Shown here one piece after another: positions 1 through 11,379 of a stretch of 64,000 nucleotides of DNA. The position numbers and the translations under genes are program-made. The DNA comes from Anaeramoeba flamelloides (lineage: Eukaryota > Metamonada > Anaeramoebidae): the NCBI GenBank assembly GCA_027625915.1, contig JANTQA010000075.1:124001-188000 (forward strand), given 5' to 3'. The notes beneath the pieces are model-generated. The model did not search any database. It worked only from the letters and a program-made list of their open reading frames with translations, and was not told the origin of the DNA. The first letter of the stretch is position 1; every line of letters starts with the position of its first letter.

Positions 1-734
1 GTAAAAAAATTAACGAATTTTTATATATATATTTTTTTTTTGTATTTCTGATTTTGATTAATAAATAATTCAATTCAAAAAAAGAGGGATCAGAATAAAT
101 TTAACTGTTGATTATTAATTTCTATTTAGTATTTTCTGATGTTCAAAAAAAATTGTATCCCTTTTCATTTTTTTCTTTTCGGTTTTTTCAACTTTTTATT
201 TAACAAATAAAAATAAAAATTTAACAACAATGAATCTATACCCATACCTTTGTTCACAGATCAAACTCAGATAATTTTGGTTTTTACATATCTCAAACCA
301 ATTCAGTCACATTATAATCCAAAAAGTACACATACTTCAAACGATTAGTTTTTTTCTTATTTTTAAGCTTTTTTTTCTTTTTTTCTTATTCTTTTTCTTG
401 TTTTTTTTTTATTTAAAAAAGCTAACACTGGGTTTTAAGCTAATTTTCAAAAAAAATACTATATCTCCTAAACAAAAAAATTCTTGAAGATATTTTTATG
501 TGTTTGGGTGCAATACAAGATTACAAAGTTCAACAAATTTATTAGATGAAATACTTTGGTGGTAAGATTTGGTGCTTTTAAAAAAATGTTAAATGGATAC
601 TTGGAATTATTAAAAAGTAAGTCTATTTCATTCAGATCTTCTGAAATTTAAGTTTCTTATTTCTTTTTCAAATCTTATTTTTAATGTTTAATTATTTTTA
701 TTATTGAAGAGATGTGATCCAACAAAAGTAACTT
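1..734. other. AT-rich intergenic DNA, no gene seen
   Basis: Poly-T and poly-A runs with no convincing coding stretch on either strand. I recognise no repeat family member here before the dispersed repeat that begins near 735. Confidence 0.5.
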
Positions 735-2370
735 CTGTTTGTCTTTAGCTTTTCTAGAATTTAAAAGAATTGAGAAAAATCTTTGATTTTTCTTCATTCT
801 TTTGATTTCTAGAAAACCTGTCACTTTACGACACTCCATGAAACCCTAAATTTATTTCCAGTTTTTTATCCTAGCTATACGGTAGATAAGATTATAACTC
901 ATAGGATATAAACTATATTCCAAAAATTTGGACACAGTTTAAACAGTTGGAAGAATAACAATACTACGCTTTAAATTCAATTTGGAAAAAATTTTGATTC
1001 AACAAACTATTTTCATTTTTTTTCTTTTTTGTTTTGTTTTCATTTCCTTTTTTGAAGTTAAGTAATCTGTCTCCTTAGATCTGAAAATTTTTTTTCAATG
1101 GTTGATAGAAGGTTAGTGTAGAGTTTGCTAAATTAAAAAACAACATACAATTGGTAGATGGCATCTTAACATTTGATCGATCAACAATTGTTGGTGAAAT
1201 TTCAACAAATTTACCAATACATTTTTTGTTCAGCTCGTTTCATTATTTTGGACACACCTGTTTTTATTTTTGAGTTTTATATTTGTTTCTTTTATTTGGA
1301 TTAAAATGATTACTTATTAAAACATTAATACTGGGTAACTTAAATGTGGCTTTATATTAGGTTTGGAAAAATAGAATAAATTGGTGTTTTTTTTTGCATA
1401 TTTTTGATTTTGGGTGTGTAAAATTTTTGGAATGGAGTTTATTTTCTTTAAAAAATGAAAGGAAAAATAAAATCCCCCCCAACGACAAGAAAAAGAGAAA
1501 GAAAAGCAAGAAATGAAAGAGAGTAGGCTTTATTGGTAAGGGTTAAGTGCTCAAGAGGTCTTAATCTGTTAAAGAGAGTTTTGAAGTGACTAAATTTGTG
1601 ACTCCCAATTCAAAGAGCAATCAAAAGAATCTTTTAATTACAGCCATTAGAAGTATTTTAGACCCAATTTGGTTTTCTGAAAAAAGGAAAAAAATGAAAG
1701 AGAATACAAAAAGAGTAAAAACTTAAAAATATGTTTTTGTGTACCCCATGTATTGAATGGGCTGGTGGTTGTTTCCTTTTTATCGATTTTTTTTAAATTA
1801 CCACCATGATTCGTTTTAACAAGGGGTTCTAAATATCTGAACAACTATAGATCAAATGAAATATGTTATTTTATTAGGTTTTAATTTAAGAAATTTAATA
1901 TTGGTTAAATCTATAAAGTGCCGAGTTTTTAAGAATAAGAATTGGTTTTTGAAAATTTAGTTTCTTTTTTTATTATTTATTTATTTTTATTTTTTTTATT
2001 TATTTTGTAAGTTTCTCAAATCTTGTTTTCGTAAAATACCAATACAAACTACCAACCCAAAAACAAATACTCAGTGCATATAACAACTCAACAGATAATA
2101 AGGAAAGTTCAATTGGGTTCACTTTAGTTTGTTTCATTTCTATTCAGTTACATGAGTCCAGTTCAATTCGTTTAAGATCTGATCATATACAATTAGTTTG
2201 TTAATGATCTAGTAATGAACAAGTCTATCAATTTTTCTATTGATTTTTCTGACTTTTACCTTCTACAAAAAAACACTTACAAACAAAAAGAGGAGGAACT
2301 TAAGTAACCTAAAGAACCCAAAAACTTAAAAAGGTAAATTTTAAAAAGATAAAAAGTATAAAAAATCAAA
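735..2370 (+). repeat. Long dispersed repeat, left copy (interrupted by a MITE)
   Basis: This unit matches, in the same orientation, the sequence at about 62130-63870. The best-conserved block is 1530-1665 against 62425-62560, which differs at only a handful of positions in about 120 bases. Flanking parts are clearly related but more diverged. The unit begins with a TTTTCCAGAATT-type palindrome segment and ends in A-rich DNA near 2370. At 909-1441 it is interrupted by a 529-bp MITE absent from the other copy. It has no long ORF. It could be the non-coding part of a larger mobile element or a segmental duplication; the family is not recognised. Confidence 0.75.
911..1439 (+). mobile_element. 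529-bp Tc1/mariner-like MITE, family A copy 1
   Basis: Non-coding element bounded by TA dinucleotides at 909-910 and 1440-1441. The termini are inverted repeats built on ATTCCAAAAATTTGGACAC at the left and its complement at the right. Three relatives lie at 12003 (reverse), 34596 and 46188. An internal block around 1228-1260 containing CAGCTCGTTTCATTATTTTGG is conserved in all four. The dispersed-repeat copy at 62331 lacks the insertion, which defines the insertion site. No transposase is encoded, so movement would depend on an enzyme supplied in trans. Confidence 0.85.
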
Positions 2371-2720
2371 ATTTAAACTTTTGAAAAAACATTTATAATC
2401 CCTGGATTTTTAAACTATTTATGTGAAAGTTTTATTACTTGGGAAAATTATGATTAATTATCAGGTAGTTATTTTTTGTTTCCTGAACATTATATGATTA
2501 AAACTAACATATTTATTAAAATTTGAGAAAATAATCAAAATTTTAATTTCCGATTTTACTGTTCAAAATTAAGTGAAAAATGTAAAATAAATTATATAAC
2601 TTGATTAATTTTAAATATATTTTTATACCTATTTATTTTAAAATTATTCTTCTCTTTATTTCTTTTTCTTCTTCCACATATAAAACAAATAGGATTTTAA
2701 TCATTTAAACAAAAAACTGA
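2371..2720. other. AT-rich spacer
   Basis: No coding signal or recognised repeat is seen. Confidence 0.5.
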
Positions 2721-2790
2721 ACAGAATCACAGTAATCACAGAAATCACAGAAATCACAGAAATCACAGAAATCACAGAAACCACAGAAAA
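2721..2790 (+). repeat. 10-bp tandem array (ATCACAGAAA)
   Basis: About seven head-to-tail units of a 10-mer, ATCACAGAAA, with one or two variant units at each end. A shorter array of the same unit lies at 6231-6278. In both places a GAATTCAAAA-type sequence follows within about 100 bp. Confidence 0.85.
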
Positions 2791-3059
2791 CTGAAAAATC
2801 ATTACCTTAATTTCCTTAGAATTCAAAAGTGGGCGAATCAATTTAATAACAACGTTTCAAGACCCAAAAAATATTTATCAATAAATATACATTACCATTC
2901 GAATAAATCTGATATTCACCTGAAGCAATAAACTCATTCTTACTTACTTTCTTTTCGTCTTTTTTTTTAAATACAAAAAAATAAATATAAACTAAGAAGA
3001 ATTTCATTTTTCTTTTTTAATCTTCTCTAATAATTTATATACAAAGAATTTCATTTTAT
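2791..3059. other. AT-rich spacer
   Basis: Nothing beyond homopolymer runs is seen. Confidence 0.45.
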
Positions 3060-3460
3060 TATTGTATTTAAAATTTTACAACATACTTATAATAATTATA
3101 AAACTTTATTATAACATGTTATATAAAATTTATTTTTTTTTTTTGCTTTTAAAACATGTTTTGTTTTATAACAATTTTAAAACATGTTCTTCAAATGTTT
3201 TTTTTTTTGATTAAGTAAATTTATAACATATCTTGTAACATGTTTTAAGATATATAACATGTATAAGGCATGTTATAAAGCTTTAAAACGCATTTTAAAA
3301 CAATAAAAAAATGTTTTAAAATGTGAGTATTTTTAAAAACATGTTTTAAAAGGTGTTATAGTTATTATATATAATTTGTATTTCAAATTTTAAAACACTT
3401 TCACCCTTTAAAACATGTATATATCACACATATAACATGTTATAAAAAAAGTTTTTTATT
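3060..3460. repeat. Cluster of ACATGT / TTTTAAAACATG palindromic words
   Basis: About a dozen occurrences of AACATGTT, TTTTAAAACATG and TATAACATG in both orientations within 400 bp, with no fixed period. The segment is strongly self-complementary. It may be a decayed foldback element or a cluster of palindromic protein-binding sites. No terminal inverted repeats could be fixed. Confidence 0.5.
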
Positions 3461-5589
3461 AGGGTACTATTATTATTGGGTTATCAAATTGAAAAAAAAA
3501 AATAATTAAAAGTCTATTTAATTTCATTTATTAATACAAGTAAATATGATCTACTTCTAACTTCATTAAATCCTAGAAAGTAATGATGAACTCTAATTTT
3601 TAAGAAGAAAAAAAATGTCTGAAAGTTAAAAAAAAAATATAATTACCTTAAAAACATTTTTGAAAAAAAAAAAAAACTTTCTGGTTATAAATAATTGGTA
3701 TTAAACTGTTAAATAATAATATTATATTTTTAAAATACAAAAATCCAAAATTTTCAGAATATGACGATAGCAATCGATATCGTCATCAAAATTTAATGAT
3801 TTTTCAAGTATTTTTTTTTCTCTAAAAATCAAATCAATTACTTAAATTGAAATCTTCAACAGTTATGAATAATCCAAAAACAAATATAATTTATTAAGAT
3901 GAATTGAATGTGTTTACAATTTTTCCATAAAAAAATTGACCATTTTCACGAAAAGATGGTCAATTGTAAATCACACAAATTCTTATCGAAAGGTTCATAA
4001 TTAAGACAATGAGATCCCAAAAATTGAATAATAACCAAAATTATCTCTTAGGAAACTCATTTTTTTTTTAATGATTTTTATTTTTCTAAATATTAAAATG
4101 TCATATTTTATTTATTCGAATGTGAATAAAGAATTCAATTGTCGTTGTTGTGAAAGATAAAACGTAAAAGGGTTAAGGAAAAGACTTCAAGTGATATATT
4201 TTAAACTAATTATGTTAATTGATTAATATAAAAAAAAATTTGTAATAAATTTAATTTACAAAACATAAGAAAAGGATTAGGGCAAAATAATAATTTTTTT
4301 GTTTATATCTAAAATGAAAGTATTTCTGTTTTTAACCCTTTTTTCTTGAAAATTTTTTACTTTGAAATACCGGCTTAATATTTATTTCATTTTTATTTTT
4401 GTATCTGGAAAATTGACAAAAAAAAGTTGAAAATTCGAAATTTTTATTTCCATACAAAATGAAACCAATTGGAAGAACCCTAAAGAATAATTACGTAGTG
4501 AAGAAACTCCTATGAACAATTAATAATCACTTATTCAAAACTCGTCTCCAAAATGAAAAAAGAGAATATTCTCACTTTTTTTAAAACACAAATATTGAAA
4601 TTTAAATTCTGAACATTAGATCGAAATGAAATAATTTTTTCATTTTCACTACTTTATTTTTGAATTTTGTGCTCAGATCATCTTAACAAAAATAGTCACA
4701 TGTTCCCAGAACTGACCAAAAACGAATTTTTACATCATAATACGGCGAATTTTCAATTTAACATCTTCTGGTGAAAATGGTCATTCTCTTTATGTTGTGA
4801 TTATTTTTATATAATAATAATTGCCCTTAATTTTGAAAAACAGTTTAAGTTCATTGGGGAAAAAGTAATTTGACAATGATTAACTCTGATACTTGAAAAG
4901 GTATGGAACTAATAACATGAACTATAAAAGAAAAATCATAATCCAAATTCTCATTTACAAAACTAACCCACTACAAAATTTTACAAAAATTATACATGAC
5001 AATTCGCAAATCAGATTAGCTCTTACAGTCAAAGTTATTTAAAACACCTGTTGAGTTAAATGATGGAAAATTATCTCGATTGTTGAAAGTGATAATTCAT
5101 CTTAATAAAATTTATCATGGGGTTTTCCTTGTTTTTACCAATTTGATGTCTTAAAAACAAAAAAAAAAAAAATTTTTAACTATTTTATTTCTGCGTTTTA
5201 TTTCTGGGTTTTTTTTTTTTTTGACTAATATCAACTTTATGTTGCCTAATTGTAAAATTTAAATTCGATAGACTTATCTTAATTGCCTTTTACTTTTTAT
5301 TAATATGAATTAAAAGATTAATCTTTTGTCTCTTGAATAACAGATTGAAAGTTCATAAGTGTATTTCCAATAACAAACATTTTAATTTAAGTGTATAATC
5401 TTGTTTAAATATCTCTTAATAGTCGAATGAACTTACCTAGTTGGTGGTTTTAATGATAAAAACAGAAGTTTTTTGAGATTTTTGTTTTTTCTTTATTCGT
5501 GCTAATTTAAATTAATTGGTTTTGAATTAAAAAATTCTAAAATCAATCGATATTTTATTCAAACACAAAAAACAAAATCTAAAGTTTTT
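3461..5589. other. AT-rich intergenic region, a weak inverted repeat only
   Basis: No coding exon is recognisable. Weak inverted similarity (GACCATTTTCAC near 3940, complement near 4780) hints at an old element of about 0.85 kb, but the ends are not convincing. A short palindrome with GATATCGTCATC lies at about 3765-3787. Confidence 0.4.
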
Positions 5590-5780
5590 TAGAAAGTTTA
5601 AAAGAGGAAATATATATATATAAAGTTTTAAAGAAAGATTAAAAGATGTTTTAAAACAGTTTAAAGGTTTTAAAAGAAGTTTAAAAGGTCTTTAAAAGAA
5701 GTTTAAAAGAAATTTAAAGGGTCTTTTAAAAGGTCTTTTTTGAAAAATTTTGGAAGGCTTAAAGCATGTTTAAAGGGTTA
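5590..5780 (+). repeat. Degenerate TTTAAAAG tandem repeat
   Basis: Irregular direct repetition of TTTAAAAG(A/G), interspersed with TTTTAAAA, over about 180 bp. It has no coding potential. Confidence 0.6.
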
Positions 5781-5811
5781 ATCTTCACAAGTCGAATGGA
5801 ATAGCTGTAGA

Positions 5812-6071
5812 TGAATAAGTCTTACAATCATGAAAAATAAAATACTAATAGCCTAATCTACATAAACTTTGTCAATATAATATAGTCCCGATTTTAAATA
5901 TTGTAACATGATTTAGTCGATCATTAATTCCTATTCAAAAACTGATTTGAATATTCAATATATCAATGAAAATATGTGAGAATATTTATAATCGGGACTA
6001 TATTATATTGACAAAGTTTATGTAGATTAGGCTATTAGTTTTTTATTTTTCATGATTGTAAGACTTATTCG
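5812..6071. mobile_element. Foldback element with 81-bp arms
   Basis: The left arm, 5812-5892, is an almost exact reverse complement of the right arm, 5991-6071. The spacer is about 98 bp. The arms begin GAATAAGTCTTACAATCATG and meet the loop at ATAGTCCCGATT. There is no ORF. The good arm identity suggests a young foldback/MITE insertion. No other copy is seen in the window. Confidence 0.8.
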
Positions 6072-6230
6072 TCTAATGATCTTTTTTAAAAAAAAAAATT
6101 TCAAAATATTTACAATTGAAAAAAACGAAAACAAATTTTGGATTGACAAATTTTTTTTTGATTTACAAAATTTTTTTGAATTACTCGATTTTTTTTTGAA
6201 TTACTCAATTTTTTTTTCATAATGGTAAGA

Positions 6231-6278
6231 GAACCACAGAAATCAGAGAAATCAGAGAAATCACAGAAATCACAGAAA
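6231..6278 (+). repeat. Second ATCACAGAAA tandem array
   Basis: About five units of the 10-mer found at 2721-2790, some reading ATCAGAGAAA. It is preceded at about 6170-6220 by a 20-22 bp tandem unit, GAATTACTC plus a T run, and followed by the LINE reverse-transcriptase fragment. Confidence 0.8.
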
Positions 6279-6370
6279 AAACGTGAAATTTTCATTTTTT
6301 GAACTTTTAATCAATTAATAACTCGAAAACCACAGATATTAAAAATACCCTTTTTTTTGAATTCAAAAAT

Positions 6371-6690
6371 GGAGATATTTATATTGTTACAATAGATATC
6401 CAAAAATGTTTTGAATCTATACATCATTCATTGATTTATTATTCAATTAAAAAATTTATAAAAAATGAAATTATTGTAAAATATCTACTTGCATATTATT
6501 CAAAAGAAGGAATTGGTGTTTATCAAGGAGATCCATTATCTCCTTTATTATTTGGATTTATTACTCATTTTCTCTTAGAAAAAATTAAACCATTAGCAAT
6601 ACATGTTCAGATGTTTGCAGATGATCTAATTTTGCTTATGAAAGGATCATTGATAGAAATAAATTTTCAATTACAAAAAATCTTTAAAAT
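6371..6690 (+). pseudogene. LINE (non-LTR retrotransposon) reverse transcriptase fragment
   Basis: The open frame contains RT motif A as VTIDIQKCFESIHHSL, motif B as GVYQGDPLSPLLF and motif C as MFADDLILL, in the right order and spacing for the palm of a non-LTR reverse transcriptase. The region is only about 105 codons. It lacks the N-terminal endonuclease/finger region and ends where another transposon (6687-7855) begins. A continuation of the same protein resumes at 7847. The clade cannot be fixed from this piece. Confidence 0.85.
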
Positions 6691-7855
6691 AATAGAGGTT
6701 TTGATGATAACATGATTAATTCACCATAAAGTTACAAAAATCGCGATAATTTCCATCAAATCGCGATAATATCAGAAAATCGCGATATTCAATATTATCG
6801 CGATAATAGAACAAATCGCGATAATTCTATAAAATCGCTATAAATGCCAAAATATCGCGATTAAAAAGTAATCGCGATAAAATAGTTGATGGGTTTTTGG
6901 GTTAATTGAGAAATATTTAAACAAAACAATTTTTTTTGATCAAAAAATAGCTGTAGTGAAAAAAAGTTATTCTTTGAAAAAACAACAAAAAAGATACTTG
7001 ATCCAATCAAGGATCAGATCAAAGAGTTTTATTGTGTTTTCATTTTTTTTGGTTGACAAACCTATCGATCCTTTAAGATCAACAACAATAAGAAATAAAT
7101 AGAAATAAATATTTTTTCAGTTAATCATGGTGTTGTAAATTGAGTGGAATAAAAGACCTTCTAAAACAACCAGCCCTTTGTCCGTTCTTTAAAGGGTGTG
7201 TTCTTGGGTTAAAAGATTTTCAAAATTCTCAGAAAGCTAAAAAGGGTGGATAACTTTTCATTAGCTTTCACAACATCCCTATCCTATGATCACCAATTAT
7301 TAAAATTTTTTATACAATTGTTTTCTTGTTCTTTTTCTTCTTTGAGTATTTTTGTATTGGACAGAAAACACAATTAGAGTCTTAGAAGTTTTTGTTTGAC
7401 CGATCATCAATAAGAAGGAAAATTATTCTTTATTCTTTTTGGTTATTTAAAATTGTGAAGGTAACAACTCCATTTTTTTCGAAAACACATCTGTCTTATA
7501 TTCAAGTGTATTGTTGAAATCGATAATTACAGCCGTTTCAACTCAGGTGTGAATCGGCAACTTCTCATTCAGCTTTTGGAAACAAGTGAAAACAATTCAA
7601 AACCCTTACAAACAATTTCAAACCTTTTTAAAGTGGGGGTTGTTGTAAAAGTCACAAGGTTTTTGTAAAAGTCAAGATATTTTTTTAAAGTTAATTTCAA
7701 AAAAAATAATTTTTCATTTTTTCGAGATAATGTTGATACTAGCGATTTTATGATTTTTCGTGATAAAGTTGGACTAATCGCGATTTTATAATGCTATCGC
7801 GATTTTATTGTTAATATCATGATAATATATGTTATCATCAAAACCTCTTATTTTT
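6687..7855. mobile_element. ~1.17-kb transposon with subterminal TCGCGA arrays
   Basis: The ends share an inverted repeat of about 20 bp with core AGAGGTTTTGATGATAACAT (left 6695-6714, right about 7829-7848). Inside the left end, 6735-6880, lie seven TCGCGA words plus one TCGCTA variant, mostly as AAATCGCGATAA. Two more TCGCGA words and two degenerate ones lie inside the right end in the opposite sense (7740-7805). The middle has no ORF. It sits inside a LINE reverse-transcriptase relic whose reading frame resumes just beyond. It looks like a non-autonomous DNA transposon whose transposase-binding sites are the TCGCGA repeats. The superfamily is not recognised. Confidence 0.7.
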
Positions 7856-7942
7856 AGTAAAAAAATAAAGTATTTGAGAAGAAAAACTGTATTTCAAGAT
7901 AAATTGAAAAAATTGTCAACAATTCTAATACTTCAAGATTGA
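7847..7942 (+). pseudogene. LINE fragment continuing past the inserted transposon
   Basis: A short frame begins IFSKKIKYLRRKTVF and runs to a stop at 7940-7942. The wording resembles the segment after the RT palm in LINEs, typically a KIKYLG-type motif followed by a helix. It lies just right of the TCGCGA element, so it and 6371-6690 look like two halves of one LINE relic. Confidence 0.55.
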
Positions 7943-10470
7943 AAAGTACCTTTATTATATTTGTCTTTAAATTGGTGTGAATTGCTAAAAATTTTTATGA
8001 TTTTTGAAAAAAAATAAATATATGTCCTTAATAAAATTAAGCACTATTTTTTTCTGGTTAATATTTTTTGAAATTCAGCCTGATAACGTAATTCAATTAA
8101 ACACTGTGATAATTTTTTTTAGAATAATAACACTCTCAACTTTTGAAGATCAAAAATATTTTTTGAAATTACTGTGCACTTTTTTATTTTTTTTTGAAAA
8201 ATTGGGGTTGAGAAAAGCTTGAAATCAAAGAATAAGTTAATATATTAAATTAGAATGGTTTTTCAGAGAGTTTATCCTTTTAGTTTAATTTTTTAATTTT
8301 ACCATTTAAAACTAAAAAAAAAACCTTTCAAGACTAAAATTAGTCCCTTTTGTGAAAAGAAAATTCCCCATAATTTAGAATTTGTTTTTAGTAAATGAGT
8401 TTAAATAAGACAGTGTATCTAAAAATATACCTAATTTCAAGTTTGAATTCAAAAATTTTGGCAAAAAATGTTTTCAAGAAAAAGTTAAATTGAAACTTTA
8501 TTTATTTTTATTTTTTCATTTAGTTTTTTTAATTGTATTAATGGAAAGTATTTGATCAGTTTTCCATTTTTAGTGTTTTTTGGGTCGTAGGTACATATTG
8601 ATAAAAACAAAAAGTTTCATATAAAAAGATAAAAAAATATTGAATATTTATATGTATGAATTAATGATTATTGAGTGAATCTTTAATTTCAAAAAATTAA
8701 CAAAAAATTTCTTTTGGAGGTTTTAAATAATCGTTGCTTATTTGAAATTTAAGTTCAAAATATACTATTTCTTAAAAACATTCCTACCCCCCCCCCCTAA
8801 TGATAGAATTCAGAAAAATCATATTAATCTCTATATTTTTATTTTTCTATTTTAAATATTCATAAAAATATTTGAATTTTTAGTAAACTAATTTTTTTAA
8901 GAGGGCGAGTACATTTCTCATTTTTTTGAGTGCCACCATTTAGGTAGAAACTGAATGATTCAAATCATTTATTTAGCCAAGTACATTGATACTTTCATAA
9001 ATACTAGAGTCGAATATATCCTAGTAGAAGATATTTTCATATCAATAAAAAAAAGGAAATCAAAAAAAATGAAAAAATTGATCAAAAAAAAATAAATAAA
9101 AATCACATATTACTTTATCTTATCAATAACATTTGACACAATTACTTATTCTTTGTTTGGTTTTATATTTAATTCTTGTTGGAAATAATTTTGTTTGGAA
9201 AATTTTTGATAAACAAACTACTGTTTATTTCTAAAGAATTTCCAAAATGAATCTAAAAATCCTATTGTCATTTAATTCATCTAATTCTAGTTTGGGTTCA
9301 GAAAATCGGAGATTTTTTTAATTCTTAATGAGAATAAGGGTTTATTGGACAAATTTGTTTGATTTTATAATTATTTATTTTCTATTAAACATGTTAAACT
9401 CAAAATAATTAAGAATCTGTTAAATTTTTTCTTGAATTTTTTAATTATTTTGATTTGAATTTTTTGTAACTGTTTTTTGATTCCAAGATTTCAACTCCTC
9501 TATTTTAATTTTTGAAAAAGTATTCTTTGTTTTGGCTTTGTTTGATAAAAAGATTTTAAAAAAGAATTTTGAAAGCAAATTTGTCACAAAAGGTTTTTTA
9601 AAATAATAATAAATAATAATGGGGTAAAAAATTCAAGGACAAAAATAGTTTGTATTCATAAAAGTTAAGAAGATAAAGAAAACCAATCTTCGAAAATATT
9701 GTTTTTATGGATTTTTTTTTTTTTTCAATAAATTTTGATTTCAACAAATTTATTTGGAATGGTGATCTTTTGAGTTAGGTTTTCTAAAAAAAAAATCTTT
9801 CTTCAATATATAAACTCTCGCAGTTCTGTTCCATTTTTATGGGTTACTGGTTGATTAATTTCAAGTAAACAATCGTTTGTATAAACATATTTCTGGATCC
9901 AAAACTTTAATTTAATCAATCTCAAAAAAATGTTCAAAAAATCAAAAAATTTAAGATTCAACTCTGAATTACTTTGATTTGGCTTTCTTTTCACGAATAG
10001 ATAAGTGAAAAGGTGTTTTGGTTTTAAAGTTCCAATATCTGGTAGAACTCAAAAATATTTTTCAGTAATGTTCACAAAATTAAAACTTTTCAAAATAGTA
10101 AAATGTGCTTACTTCCTTAAGGAATATTCGAATTTTAGACTCTGTGAGGGTTGAAATAAAATACATAAACAGAAAAAAAGCTTTAAATTACAATAAATTG
10201 AGGAAAAGTCAAAATAGTGCAATTTTTGGAATTTTTTCGATTTTTTAGATTCTAAGCTCAATCTCCAAAAACTTTTTGAATTTCCAGAACAAAACAAGGC
10301 AAAACTAAAAAGCTATTTTTTTTGATATTAAGAAAATGTCATCCCAATTTCTTTTCAAGTATATTTATACTCTCTCGCTACACTCTAACATACTTGAAAA
10401 GAAAGTGGGGTGGCATTTTCCTAATGAAATTTTTTTCTTTAAAATTTTTTTGAGAATAATTTGGATTTAA
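7943..10470. other. AT-rich intergenic region, no gene seen
   Basis: Frames here are short and read as AT-biased noise (Phe/Ile/Lys/Leu). A hairpin lies at about 10336-10425 (TTCTTTTCAAGTATA against TACTTGAAAAGAA), outside any defined element. Confidence 0.5.
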
Positions 10471-11216
10471 GGGATTAGTGTCTACCAAGGAGAAGCCTAG
10501 GATCAAAGTGTGTTGTTATTAGACCTAACAACATTAGTGCTACATGGTTCAAATGTCTCTAAAAAATCGATTGCAATGTAGTAATATTTTTTAATCTCAT
10601 CAATTAAAAATGATCTTTGTATTAGTATAAAACCCAGCAAATTCAGAATAAAATCTGCATTTCGCCATAAATTTAAAGATTGAATTATCAAGATTCAGAT
10701 TACAAATTCATAAAATATCTTTCTTAAATTTATGGCGAAATCTAGATTAGTTACTAAAAAAATCGTTTTTTTTTAAAAATTAAATAATTAACCAATAAAG
10801 TTTTTTGTCAAATTATTTCTCAAATCATGCAAATATATTGATACTACAAGTAGAATTATCGAAAGCAAACAAAATTAATCAGTCTTTGTACTTTCATGTT
10901 GATGATTATTGAGTTAATCTTTGAAATTCAAAAATTATAAAAATAGTTACTTTTGGAAGTTCTAAATATAAATTATGAAATACCAGAATACTTTATTTTG
11001 GGTTTTTATTTTTAGATTTTGAAAAGGAATTAAAAAAAAATTTTACAAAATTATATTTTTTCATAGTGATCATTAGTAAAAAATTTAATAATTTATTGTG
11101 CAATAAAATTTATAATAGATTTTTTAGAGCTATTTGAGCCAGTTGTACACTAATACCATTTATACTAAATTACAACATACTTTGATAATAGAGAAATCTA
11201 TGGTGACGCTAATCCC
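10471..11216. mobile_element. 746-bp TTAA-flanked non-autonomous element
   Basis: TTAA at 10467-10470 and 11217-11220 bracket inverted termini: GGGATTAGTGTCTACC at the left, and the complement of GGGATTAGCGTCACCATAG at the right. An internal hairpin pairs TTTCGCCATAAATTTAA (about 10660) with its complement near 10730. There is no transposase ORF. TTAA duplications are typical of piggyBac-like elements, but the GGGA terminus is not proof. A TA duplication within TTAA remains possible. Confidence 0.65.
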
Positions 11217-11379
11217 TTAAAGAAGGAAAATTGTATTTACCCAACACAAAATTTTTCAAAAAAAACTTAAAGTTTTCAAGTTAGCAAGATCCCTCAGATC
11301 AAGTTTCTTTTAAGTCTTTAAATATGTTACTAGGTGGAAAAATAGTATTCACTAACCATAAAATTCGAATAATCCTTAA

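Noticed and set aside
3940-4800. Possible 0.85-kb element with GACCATTTTCAC ends
   Set aside because: Only about 12 bp match, with no target duplication or second copy. Too weak in AT-rich DNA.
6735-6880. TCGCGA repeats as a CRISPR-like array
   Set aside because: Repeat units are only about 10-12 bp, spacing is irregular, and they lie inside a transposon terminus in a eukaryotic genome.
8004-8222. 72-codon hydrophobic frame as a membrane protein
   Set aside because: Phe/Ile/Leu richness is what AT-rich random DNA gives, and the frame starts without ATG.
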